5,508 nucleotides of DNA from Candidatus Thorarchaeota archaeon MP8T_1 (GCA_002825465.1 PJER01000137.1:1-5508); one strand, 5' to 3'. Positions 1 to 4,947 are shown, counted from the stretch's first letter. Made by a program: numbers and translations. Notes: generated by a model not told the origin, from the sequence alone.

Positions 1-305
1 AGTCGAACTTCGGGATTTATCTCGACAATTTGTCCGTCTTGAAGGTGGAGATAGACTCTGAGAAGTCCTTCCTTACAGAGAGGGGTCTCTAGGAGTGTGA
101 CGAGGGAATGGAAGATAATATCTGGGCGTCCTCTTCTGTCACCATCTTGCAGCTTTGTCATCGCTCTGCCATGATACGTTTGGTCAAGTAGGATTTCATT
201 TGACTTCTTCCCCTTTCTACCAGCCTGTTTCTGAACATCCTTGAACGAGGATATCTCAGAGGGTACTAGTTCTAAAGCGCATTCTAATAGAATCACTGTT
301 AACAC
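1..305 (-). CDS. nep1: Nep1 (EMG1), rRNA pseudouridine N1-methyltransferase, 5' part
   Basis: Translating the minus strand from a GTG at 305-303 gives 101 open codons running off the window edge, so the C-terminal half is missing. Residues 8-18 (ECALELVPSEI), the block DQTYHGRAM at 41-49, RRGRPDII at 57-64, and LRVYLHLQDG followed by EINPEVRL near 82-102 match the N-terminal part of archaeal Nep1, as I recall it from Methanocaldococcus. Nep1 belongs to the SPOUT class and methylates N1 of a pseudouridine in small-subunit rRNA; it also helps subunit assembly. The knot that binds S-adenosylmethionine lies in the part not seen. The GTG at 305 is chosen because it places MLTVILLECALELVP at the usual family N-terminus, with a weak GGGAT (312-308) before it. 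A GTG at 296 is an in-frame alternative. It is transcribed away from rnp4 and shares its promoter region. The family call is firm; the exact start is less so. Confidence 0.92.
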   Translation of the reverse strand, partial: MLTVILLECALELVPSEISSFKDVQKQAGRKGKKSNEILLDQTYHGRAMTKLQDGDRRGRPDIIFHSLVTLLETPLCKEGLLRVYLHLQDGQIVEINPEVR

Positions 306-337
306 GATAGATCCCGAATGAATAGAATTACACGAAC

Positions 338-345
338 AATTTAAG
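338..345. promoter_or_regulatory. TATA-like box between nep1 and rnp4
   Basis: AATTTAAG is the best TATA-like element in the 77-nt gap between the divergent nep1 and rnp4 starts. Read on the plus strand it sits about 40 nt before the rnp4 start, which would give a transcript start near 365-370 and a short leader holding the Shine-Dalgarno motif. Read on the minus strand (CTTAAATT) it lies about 33 nt before the nep1 GTG. One box may therefore serve both genes. No experimental support is visible. Confidence 0.5.
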
Positions 346-371
346 CAGTTTGAACACTGTCTAAAGATCAA

Positions 372-377
372 GAGGTG
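372..377 (+). promoter_or_regulatory. Ribosome binding site fixing the TTG start of rnp4
   Basis: GAGGTG is a strong match to the complement of the archaeal 16S rRNA 3' end. It ends 5 nt before the TTG at 383-385, which supports that unusual start codon over the first in-frame ATG, codon 11. Confidence 0.75.
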
Positions 378-382
378 TATCC

Positions 383-718
383 TTGTCAAAGAGAAGGTTT
401 GCAAAGGAAAAGATGCATCGGCTCGCTCAGGCAAGGATAGAGATACTCTGGAATCAGGCTCTACAAGAATCAAAAACACGTCCGGAGATTGCCCGGAAGC
501 AGATGCTGAGTGCTCGAAGAATTGCACAACGGGCAAGAATCAAAATCCCACGGGAGATCAATAGGAGAGTCTGTAAAGAGTGCGGCACTATCCTGATTCC
601 GGGAGATACATGTAGAGTCAGAATCAGGCACAATAGATTGAAACACGTAGTGGTCACATGCACAGAGTGTGGTAATGTCAAGAGGTACTATTCATCCATA
701 ACAAGGTCACAGGCATAG
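383..718 (+). CDS. rnp4: Ribonuclease P protein component 4 (Rpp21 family)
   Basis: This 111-residue protein is the archaeal counterpart of eukaryotic Rpp21, a subunit of the RNase P holoenzyme that removes the 5' leader of precursor tRNAs. Rpp21 pairs with Rpp29 to bind the specificity domain of the RNase P RNA. The N-terminal half (residues 1-60) is basic and helical, with the typical stretch ARKQMLSARRIAQRARIKIP at 37-56. The C-terminal half is a zinc ribbon with cysteine pairs C64-x2-C67 and C93-x2-C96, ending in GNVKRY at 97-102. C77 is an extra cysteine outside the pairs. Length is normal for the family. It starts at TTG 383 because a strong GAGGTG stands 5 nt upstream and the early basic residues are needed to complete the first helix. 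It is the first gene of a unit that continues, 39 nt later, into a YhbY-domain gene. Confidence 0.95.
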   Translation: MSKRRFAKEKMHRLAQARIEILWNQALQESKTRPEIARKQMLSARRIAQRARIKIPREINRRVCKECGTILIPGDTCRVRIRHNRLKHVVVTCTECGNVKRYYSSITRSQA

Positions 719-757
719 GTTAATCAAAGATGAAAAAGGACATGTTAGTGATATAGA

Positions 758-1039
758 ATGAAATCCGAAGCAGATCCGTCAAGAGTAAAGATTGCCTGGC
801 AAGATCCATCGATGGCCCAGATTGGGAAGGGAGGAGTTTCAGATAACTTGGTGAAGGAGATTGTGCGCCTACTCAAAAAACACCAATACATCAAGGTACG
901 AATGTTGCGAAGCGCGATGGGTGAAGGTGACAAACTTGAACTTATCAATAGTCTGTGTGAAAAGACTGGAGCCAGACTTGCAGGCGTCCGAGGGAATACT
1001 GCCGTTATTTTCAGATTTCGCGCATCTCAGAGAGGATAA
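758..1039 (+). CDS. YhbY/CRM-domain RNA-binding protein
   Basis: This 93-residue protein carries one CRM (YhbY-like) domain, a fold related to KH and IF3-C that binds RNA. In bacteria YhbY associates with pre-50S particles; in archaea single-domain forms are common and poorly characterised, with an inferred role in ribosome maturation. Visible marks are the GxxG loop IGKGGVSDN at 22-30, the helix VKEIVRLLKKHQYIKVRML at 32-50, and the closing strand TGARLAGVRGNTAVIFR at 70-86. About 16 residues precede the domain. ATG 758 is the first possible start, since an in-frame TGA lies at 749-751. A partial Shine-Dalgarno match, GTGAT (748-752), is 5 nt upstream. It follows rnp4 by 39 nt and is probably cotranscribed with it. 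The domain call is solid; the target RNA cannot be told from sequence. Confidence 0.88.
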   Translation: MKSEADPSRVKIAWQDPSMAQIGKGGVSDNLVKEIVRLLKKHQYIKVRMLRSAMGEGDKLELINSLCEKTGARLAGVRGNTAVIFRFRASQRG

Positions 1040-1058
1040 TTCTTCAAGTCTTTTCTCT
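1040..1058 (+). terminator. Pyrimidine-rich tract, possible archaeal terminator
   Basis: Directly after the stop of the YhbY-domain gene comes a pyrimidine-rich run with TCTTTTCTCT at 1049-1058. Archaeal RNA polymerase stops at T-rich tracts without needing a hairpin. The tract lies between two units with separate promoter signals, but its T-runs are short, so termination may be partial. Confidence 0.35.
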
Positions 1059-1072
1059 AACACAACGACAAT

Positions 1073-1080
1073 CTTTTAAG
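1073..1080 (+). promoter_or_regulatory. TATA box of the rps19e-ftsY operon
   Basis: CTTTTAAG is a good archaeal TATA-type element in the 132-nt gap before rps19e. With the usual 22-27 nt spacing it predicts transcription starting near 1100-1106, leaving a leader of about 65-70 nt, long for an archaeon. The stretch between box and start holds two overlapping palindromes (1082-1101). The downstream genes have no comparable internal promoter, so this probably drives the whole operon. Confidence 0.6.
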
Positions 1081-1160
1081 CGGAGTCTAGACGGTGACTC
1101 CAGCCTTTTGAGGTAGGTCACTGGCCGAAATCGTGTTAGGTGACTGTACTCAATAAGATT

Positions 1161-1165
1161 GGTGA
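1161..1165 (+). promoter_or_regulatory. Ribosome binding site of rps19e
   Basis: GGTGA lies 6 nt before the ATG at 1172 and is the proper distance for a Shine-Dalgarno element. It is part of GGTGACT, which occurs twice more upstream (1093-1099 and 1139-1145). Confidence 0.75.
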
Positions 1166-1171
1166 CTGATA

Positions 1172-1624
1172 ATGCCTACAGTCTATGATATCCCAGCCAA
1201 CATCCTGATTCGGCGACTCGCTCAGGACCTAAAGTCTAGAGAAGAGATTGCTCCTCCAGACTGGGTTCCATATGTGAAGACTGGAATCCATAAAGAGAGA
1301 GCCCCAGATGATGCTGACTTCTGGTACGTCAGATGTGCAAGCATCCTGAGGAAACTCTACCTCTATGGACCAATAGGAACTGGACAACTGCGAATTGCTT
1401 ACGGAGGAAGGAACCGGCGTGGCACAAAACCAACCGAGTTTGCCAAGGGTAGTGGTGCAATCATCAGAACAGCACTACAACAGCTCGAACGGGCAGGTTT
1501 TGTGAAAAAGCGCGGTGGCAAGGGCAGGGAAATGACAGATATTGGTAGGTCGTATATGGACAAGCTATCAGGAACCTTGAAGTTGGAACTCTCAAAGGCT
1601 ATTCCAGAGCTTGAGAAGTACTAA
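1172..1624 (+). CDS. rps19e: Small-subunit ribosomal protein eS19 (S19e)
   Basis: This 150-residue protein is ribosomal protein S19e, found in archaea and eukaryotes but not bacteria, located in the head of the small subunit and needed for late maturation of its rRNA. The diagnostic block is DDADFWYVRCASILRKLYL at 46-64. It is followed by GPIGTGQLRIAYGGRNRRGT at 66-85, then FAKGSGAIIRTALQQLERAG at 90-109, and a basic loop VKKRGGKGREMTDIGR at 111-126. Length and motif order are normal for archaeal S19e. The start has a GGTGA 6 nt upstream, and MPTVYDIPA is a typical N-terminus. It leads an eight-gene run and is separated from the next gene by 18 nt. In yeast, Nep1 (encoded here about 870 nt upstream on the other strand) has been linked to Rps19 assembly. 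Confidence 0.97.
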   Translation: MPTVYDIPANILIRRLAQDLKSREEIAPPDWVPYVKTGIHKERAPDDADFWYVRCASILRKLYLYGPIGTGQLRIAYGGRNRRGTKPTEFAKGSGAIIRTALQQLERAGFVKKRGGKGREMTDIGRSYMDKLSGTLKLELSKAIPELEKY

Positions 1625-1642
1625 GCCAGGTGACATGGCACA

Positions 1643-1972
1643 ATGAGTGATGATGAGCTAGAAGCTATTCGTCAAAAGAAATTGGCGTCCCTTCGGCAAC
1701 AGGCACTCAAAGAACAGGCAGAGGAACAAGCTGCTGCTGAAGTACAAGCTCAGAAAGAGGCAATACTGAGGCAGATTCTAACGCCTGAGGCACGGCAACG
1801 ATTAACTAACATCAAGATGGTAAAACCGCAGTTTGCGGAACAGATTGAGATGCAGTTGATTCAGCTAGCAAGTACAGGTCGGCTCAAGGGTCAGGTGACC
1901 GATGATCAGTTGAAAGCGCTCTTGCAGCAGCTGCAAGGAAAAGAGCGCGAACGAAAGATAACATTCAGGTAA
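1643..1972 (+). CDS. DNA-binding protein of the PDCD5 (TFAR19) family
   Basis: This 109-residue protein belongs to the PDCD5 family, small helical-bundle proteins shared by archaea and eukaryotes. The human member is tied to apoptosis and chaperonin function; archaeal members are usually annotated as DNA-binding, and their true role is unsettled. The N-terminal third (residues 4-45) is a charged helix rich in Glu, Gln, Ala and Lys. The conserved core is [20 protein letters not shown] at 41-60, then [19 protein letters not shown] at 61-79, then [13 protein letters not shown] at 85-97. The basic tail ERKITFR at 103-109 is typical. AGGTGA at 1628-1633 precedes ATG 1643 by 9 nt. An ATG at 1635 opens only a three-codon frame and is not the start. 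Position between S19e and L39e is a common archaeal arrangement and suggests a link to translation or chaperone work. Confidence 0.93.
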   Translation: MSDDELEAIRQKKLASLRQQALKEQAEEQAAAEVQAQKEAILRQILTPEARQRLTNIKMVKPQFAEQIEMQLIQLASTGRLKGQVTDDQLKALLQQLQGKERERKITFR

Positions 1973-1992
1973 TAGCTGCACAGGTGATAAAT

Positions 1993-2148
1993 ATGGCACG
2001 AAACAAGCCACTCGGAAAGAAGCTCAGAATGGCAAAAGCAATGCGGAGTAATTCCTCCGTACCATCATGGGTCATTATGAAGACCGGTGGTAGAGTCAGA
2101 AGAACACCAGGGCAGCGAAACTGGCGCCAGACAAAGCTTAAGCCATAA
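1993..2148 (+). CDS. rpl39e: Large-subunit ribosomal protein eL39 (L39e)
   Basis: This very short gene encodes 51 residues and is easily missed by length cut-offs. The product matches L39e throughout: [20 protein letters not shown] at 1-20, then [16 protein letters not shown] at 21-36, and [13 protein letters not shown] at the end. L39e is the smallest ribosomal protein and threads through 23S rRNA to form part of the wall of the polypeptide exit tunnel near its mouth, taking the place filled in bacteria by an extension of L23. High Lys/Arg content and normal length support the call. AGGTGAT at 1982-1988 lies 4 nt before the ATG. It is 20 nt after the PDCD5-like gene and 14 nt before rpl31e; the rpl39e-rpl31e-eif6 order is widespread in archaea. 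Confidence 0.96.
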   Translation: MARNKPLGKKLRMAKAMRSNSSVPSWVIMKTGGRVRRTPGQRNWRQTKLKP

Positions 2149-2162
2149 TCAGGTGGGTCTAG

Positions 2163-2585
2163 ATGTCGAAGAAGAAGAAAGAAACTAAAGCTAAAGTTTC
2201 TGAGGAAGAACCAGAACTGGAAGAGATTGAAGAAATCGATGAGTTAGAAGAGGCCCCCGTTGAAGAAAAGGCACCAAAGGCTGAAGAGAAGGCTGTAGAA
2301 GAAGCTGAGCCTGAAGAAGAAGAGGAGATTATTGACGAGCGAATTTACACCGTTCCGCTACGGAAGGCATATTGGACCGGCAGCAGACTCCGTCGAGCCA
2401 ATAGATCTGTGAGAATTCTCAGAGAGTTTGTTGATAGACATATGAAGCCTGAGGAGTTACTTATACAACCCGAGGTTAATCATAGAATATGGGCTAGAGG
2501 TATTCAAAAACCACCACGTCGGCTCAGAATCAGAGCTACAAAGAATGCCGATAACCTTGTTCGAGTCTATCTTGCGGAGGGATAG
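2163..2585 (+). CDS. rpl31e: Large-subunit ribosomal protein eL31 (L31e) with acidic N-terminal tail
   Basis: The C-terminal 83 or so residues are L31e: ERIYTVPLRKAYWTGSRLRR at 59-78, SVRILREFVDRHMKPEE at 82-98, then VNHRIWARGIQKPPRRLRIR and DNLVRVYLAEG at the end. L31e sits on the rim of the exit tunnel, where in eukaryotes NAC and the ribosome-associated chaperone complex bind. Archaeal L31e is usually about 80-95 residues; this one is 140 because of residues 1-58, a lysine cluster (K3-K6) followed by a low-complexity stretch. In 13-59, 26 of 47 residues are Glu or Asp, with a run of five Glu at 51-55. The long form is the likely product: AGGTG at 2151-2155 is 7 nt before ATG 2163, the frame is open throughout, and no ATG, GTG or TTG start codon lies in frame between the tail and the core. 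The tail is probably disordered; its job is unknown. Confidence 0.95.
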   Translation: MSKKKKETKAKVSEEEPELEEIEEIDELEEAPVEEKAPKAEEKAVEEAEPEEEEEIIDERIYTVPLRKAYWTGSRLRRANRSVRILREFVDRHMKPEELLIQPEVNHRIWARGIQKPPRRLRIRATKNADNLVRVYLAEG

Positions 2586-2591
2586 TCCAAT

Positions 2592-3257
2592 ATGATCGCC
2601 CGAACGAACTTCGAGGGCGATTCTAATGTTGGAGCTTATGGAATCGCCACAGACCGTTTTGTATTTGTCAGCCCCAATATTTCAGAGAAGAGTCTAAACG
2701 ATGTGGAGAGAGTGTTTAATCTTCCACTGATTCAATCCACTGTTGCAACACTTGATGCAGTCGGTCTCATGTCAACCGCGACTTCTAATGGTATCCTTGT
2801 TCCGTATACAACAACAGATGAGGAATTGAAAATACTGAAACAGTCATCAGAGGCCAATGTAGATTGGATTGATGATAAAATGACAGCGCTGGGAAATATC
2901 ATTGCAGCTAATGATAATCGAGCGATTTGTCATCCAGATTTCAGTTCGAAATCTATACAGAAAATCTCTGATGTTCTTGGTGTTGAAGTGGTACCATTTA
3001 CCATTGCCAGGCTACCTATAGTAGGAGCAAACTCTGTCATTACAAATCAGGGAGCTGTAGTTCATCCTTTGGCAACGAGCGAGGAAATTGACCAGCTATC
3101 ACAGCTGTTAAAAGTACACGTAGAGGTTGGAACGGTAAATAGAGGCAGCCCATATACAAGTCTGGGTGTGCTAGCAAATGTTGATGGAATGATTGCAGGA
3201 TCTGACACGACAGGTGTGGAACTTGCCCATATCAGTCAGGTTCTAGGTTTCGTTTAG
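2592..3257 (+). CDS. eif6: Translation initiation factor 6 (aIF6)
   Basis: This 221-residue protein is aIF6, the archaeal counterpart of eIF6, which binds the large subunit on its intersubunit face and stops premature joining with the small subunit. It folds as a pentein, five similar repeats of about 42-45 residues around a fivefold axis. Recognisable parts are the N-terminus IARTNFEGDSNVGAY at 2-16, GNIIAANDNRAICHPDFS at 101-118, GANSVITNQGAVVHPLAT at 145-162, and the best-conserved stretch VGTVNRGSPYTSLGVLANVD at 179-198 with AGSDTTGVELAHI at 202-214. Length is normal. The start follows rpl31e by only 6 nt, and its likely Shine-Dalgarno motif GGAGGGA (2576-2582) overlaps the end of rpl31e, which suggests translational coupling between the two. 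Confidence 0.97.
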   Translation: MIARTNFEGDSNVGAYGIATDRFVFVSPNISEKSLNDVERVFNLPLIQSTVATLDAVGLMSTATSNGILVPYTTTDEELKILKQSSEANVDWIDDKMTALGNIIAANDNRAICHPDFSSKSIQKISDVLGVEVVPFTIARLPIVGANSVITNQGAVVHPLATSEEIDQLSQLLKVHVEVGTVNRGSPYTSLGVLANVDGMIAGSDTTGVELAHISQVLGFV

Positions 3258-3273
3258 ATGAGGTGTAGTTAAA

Positions 3274-3519
3274 ATGAGTTCAAAGGTTTGGCGAGCAACA
3301 GGTGAGTACACAAAGAAAAACAGGAAATTTAGATTCACCAAGGAGCTTTTTGGCGAAAAGGAAGCCCACGTTCGTGAGAGAATTCTCTCTGAGCTTGGCA
3401 GTCGTCACCGAGTGAGTAGGAAACATATTGCTATTGAGGAAGTCAAGGAACTCAAACCAGAAGAAATTACGAATCTAGACCTTAGGAGAATCCTTGGTCT
3501 GGAGGCCGATTTCTCATGA
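3274..3519 (+). CDS. rpl18a: Large-subunit ribosomal protein L18a (eL20, LX)
   Basis: This 81-residue protein matches the archaeal LX/L18a family, a short form of eukaryotic eL20. Typical elements are WRATGEYTKKNRKFRFTKEL near 6-25, EAHVRERILSELGSRHRVSR at 30-49, then IAIEEVKELKPEEITNLDLR at 52-71. The protein is basic in the first two-thirds, as expected for an rRNA-binding protein, and has the family's usual length. AGGTG at 3261-3265 is 8 nt before ATG 3274. It lies 16 nt after eif6, and its stop overlaps the start of pfdA in an ATGA (3516-3519), a sign of coupled translation. The same eif6-rpl18a-pfdA order is common in archaea. Confidence 0.94.
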   Translation: MSSKVWRATGEYTKKNRKFRFTKELFGEKEAHVRERILSELGSRHRVSRKHIAIEEVKELKPEEITNLDLRRILGLEADFS

Positions 3520-3956
3520 GCGAAGAACAACAGCAGCTCCTCCAGAGAATCTATACTGAACAGCAGATTACAGAATCAAATATCTCTGTGCTGCAACAGC
3601 GAATAGAGATAATACAGGCGTACCTTACGAATTATCAATCCGGGCTCATGGTCCTTAAGGAGATTGAGAAGAAAAAAGAGGGAGAAGAGATGCTGATGAA
3701 TGTTGGCGGCAATATCTTCGTCGAGGCAAAACTCGTCAATCCTTCGAAGGTGACCAGAGGAATTGGAAGTGGCGTCAGGATTGAACAAAGTCTAGAAGAG
3801 GCCACAAAAGCAGTGCAGAGTTCGATCGAAGGTCTTGAAAAGCAATATCAAGCGATGACAGAGGATTACCAGAAGCTTGTCACCCGAGCCTCAGCCTTGA
3901 ACTCGCAGTTCCAACAACTTGCTGCGCAGGTCCAAAACATTGATTCTCGAGAGTAG
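3516..3956 (+). CDS. pfdA: Prefoldin alpha subunit
   Basis: This 146-residue protein is the alpha subunit of prefoldin (GimC). Two alpha and four beta subunits form a jellyfish-shaped cytosolic complex whose coiled-coil arms catch unfolded proteins and pass them to the group II chaperonin. The layout is canonical: an N-terminal coiled coil (about 4-56, Gln/Glu/Ile/Leu rich), a central beta-hairpin region (MLMNVGGNIFVEAKL at 59-73 and KVTRGIGSGVRIEQSLEEA at 78-96), and a C-terminal coiled coil (about 97-142). Its two central hairpins are the mark of alpha rather than beta subunits. The start ATG overlaps the stop of rpl18a by 4 nt, with GGAGG at 3501-3505, 10 nt upstream. The beta subunit is not in this window. 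It lies 13 nt before ftsY. Confidence 0.94.
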   Translation: MSEEQQQLLQRIYTEQQITESNISVLQQRIEIIQAYLTNYQSGLMVLKEIEKKKEGEEMLMNVGGNIFVEAKLVNPSKVTRGIGSGVRIEQSLEEATKAVQSSIEGLEKQYQAMTEDYQKLVTRASALNSQFQQLAAQVQNIDSRE

Positions 3957-3960
3957 GGGG
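3956..3960 (+). promoter_or_regulatory. Probable ribosome binding site of ftsY
   Basis: A GGGGG run begins in the pfdA stop codon (TAG 3954-3956) and ends 9 nt before the GTG at 3970. It is not a perfect Shine-Dalgarno motif, but is the only purine-rich candidate at a sensible distance and supports GTG 3970 over the ATG at 3919, which lies inside pfdA. Confidence 0.5.
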
Positions 3961-3969
3961 CATATCTGG

Positions 3970-4881
3970 GTGTTTGACAAACTCAGGGGATCTCTTGATA
4001 AAGCCGTCACAAAGGCCACTACAAAAGAACTGAGTGAGAAGAACCTCAAAGATGCAGTTTGGGAACTGCAGATGGTATTGATACAGAATGACGTGGCAGT
4101 TGAGGCTGCTGAGCATATCTGTGAACTCACCAAGGAGAAACTTCTTGGAACCCGAACAGGAAGACTCGAGAATGTCGGCAAGTTATTCAAGACTGCAATA
4201 TTCGAGTCTGTATTGGAAGTACTAACACCAAAACATCCTCTAGACTTACTAGAGTTTGTGAAAGATAGGAAGTCTAAGGGAGAGAGTACTATAATTCTCT
4301 TCGTTGGAGTCAATGGCACAGGAAAGACCACAACACTAGCAAAGGTTGCAAACATGCTAAAGAAGAGCGGTATTTCTGTGGTTATCGCTGCTGGAGACAC
4401 TTATAGAGCAGGAAGTATTGAGCAGTTAGAGCGCCACGCAGAACGTCTTGGGATTCGAGTTATCAAGCAAGATTATGGGGCAGACGCTGCAGCAGTAGCC
4501 TTTGATGCAATTGCACATGCAAAGGCAAAGCACATTGATGTCGTTTTAATAGACAGTGCTGGAAGGATGCAAAGTAACAAGAACCTACTAGAAGAGATGA
4601 AGAAGATAGCACGGGTTGCCAATCCGGATTTGAAACTCTTTGTGGGAGATGCTCTAGCTGGGAACGATGCACTTTCACAAGCTAGGGAGTTCAATGCAGC
4701 TATTGGCATCGATGGAGCAATACTAACCAAAGTCGATGCGGATCCATCAGGCGGTGCAGCGCTATCTATTGCATTCGTTACCGGAAGACCAGTAGTCCTC
4801 ATCGGAATTGGTCAAGGATACGAAGATATCGAGCAATTCAATCCAGATTGGTTTGCTCAGAGACTAATTGGTGATAATTAA
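3970..4881 (+). CDS. ftsY: Signal recognition particle receptor FtsY
   Basis: FtsY is the SRP receptor GTPase; it pairs with SRP54 to deliver translating ribosomes to the membrane translocon. From GTG 3970 the product is 303 residues. Residues 1-105 form the helical N domain, opening with FDKLRGSLDKAVTK, a basic amphipathic start suited to membrane contact. The G domain follows: P-loop GVNGTGKTT at 113-121, DTYRAGSIEQL at 143-153, DSAGRMQSN at 195-203, LTKVDADPSGGAALS at 252-266, and the closing GIGQGYEDIEQF at 279-290. All GTPase motifs are intact; Tyr replaces the usual Phe in DTFRAG. There is no acidic A domain, as in many archaeal FtsY proteins. A longer frame from ATG 3919 adds 17 residues overlapping pfdA, unlike typical FtsY N-termini. 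It ends the operon, 13 nt after pfdA. Confidence 0.95.
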   Translation: MFDKLRGSLDKAVTKATTKELSEKNLKDAVWELQMVLIQNDVAVEAAEHICELTKEKLLGTRTGRLENVGKLFKTAIFESVLEVLTPKHPLDLLEFVKDRKSKGESTIILFVGVNGTGKTTTLAKVANMLKKSGISVVIAAGDTYRAGSIEQLERHAERLGIRVIKQDYGADAAAVAFDAIAHAKAKHIDVVLIDSAGRMQSNKNLLEEMKKIARVANPDLKLFVGDALAGNDALSQAREFNAAIGIDGAILTKVDADPSGGAALSIAFVTGRPVVLIGIGQGYEDIEQFNPDWFAQRLIGDN

Positions 4882-4893
4882 GCGAGTGGTGAG

Positions 4894-4902
4894 CTTTTTA
4901 TA
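4894..4902 (+). promoter_or_regulatory. TATA box for argF, also a T-tract after ftsY
   Basis: CTTTTTATA lies 12 nt after the ftsY stop and about 46 nt before the argF start. As a TATA box it predicts transcription starting near 4922-4927 and a short leader of some 20-25 nt carrying the GAGGTG motif. The five T residues could also help end the upstream transcript. A 5-bp inverted repeat, TGAGC (4890-4894) and GCTCA (4907-4911), frames the box and might be an operator. Confidence 0.55.
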
Positions 4903-4935
4903 CGAGGCTCATATGATGGGCATTGTGTAAGCCTA

Positions 4936-4941
4936 GAGGTG
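4936..4941 (+). promoter_or_regulatory. Ribosome binding site fixing the TTG start of argF
   Basis: GAGGTG ends 6 nt before the TTG at 4948-4950. It is the same motif that precedes the TTG start of rnp4, and it supports this start over internal ATG codons, the first of which lies at codon 49. Confidence 0.75.
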
Positions 4942-4947
4942 TTAGTA

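Noticed and set aside
346..359. Short inverted repeat CAGT...ACTG near the rnp4 promoter
   Set aside because: Only 4 bp of symmetry with a 6-nt spacer; this is too short to separate from chance.
454..681. Minus-strand open frame inside rnp4
   Set aside because: It is antisense to a conserved zinc-ribbon gene; its many Cys and Leu codons mirror the rnp4 codons rather than a real protein.
861..1079. Plus-strand open frame overlapping the YhbY-domain gene
   Set aside because: It is a frame shadow: the overlapping frame has a clear CRM domain, while this one shows no domain or ribosome site.
1635..1646. ATG 1635 as the start of the PDCD5-like gene
   Set aside because: It reads ATG GCA CAA TGA and stops at once, in a different frame from the PDCD5 protein.
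3891..4400. Minus-strand open frame of 169 codons across the pfdA/ftsY junction
   Set aside because: It is antisense to two well-identified genes, rich in Ser, Phe and Leu in the manner of a reverse-strand shadow, and matches no family I recognise.
4473..4802. Minus-strand open frames within the ftsY GTPase domain
   Set aside because: They lie wholly antisense to intact GTPase motifs and have no supporting start signals.
4913..4930. Five-codon frame (MMGIV) before argF as a possible leader peptide
   Set aside because: With the TATA box at 4894-4902 the transcript would start after this ATG, so it is probably not transcribed, and it has no run of arginine codons.
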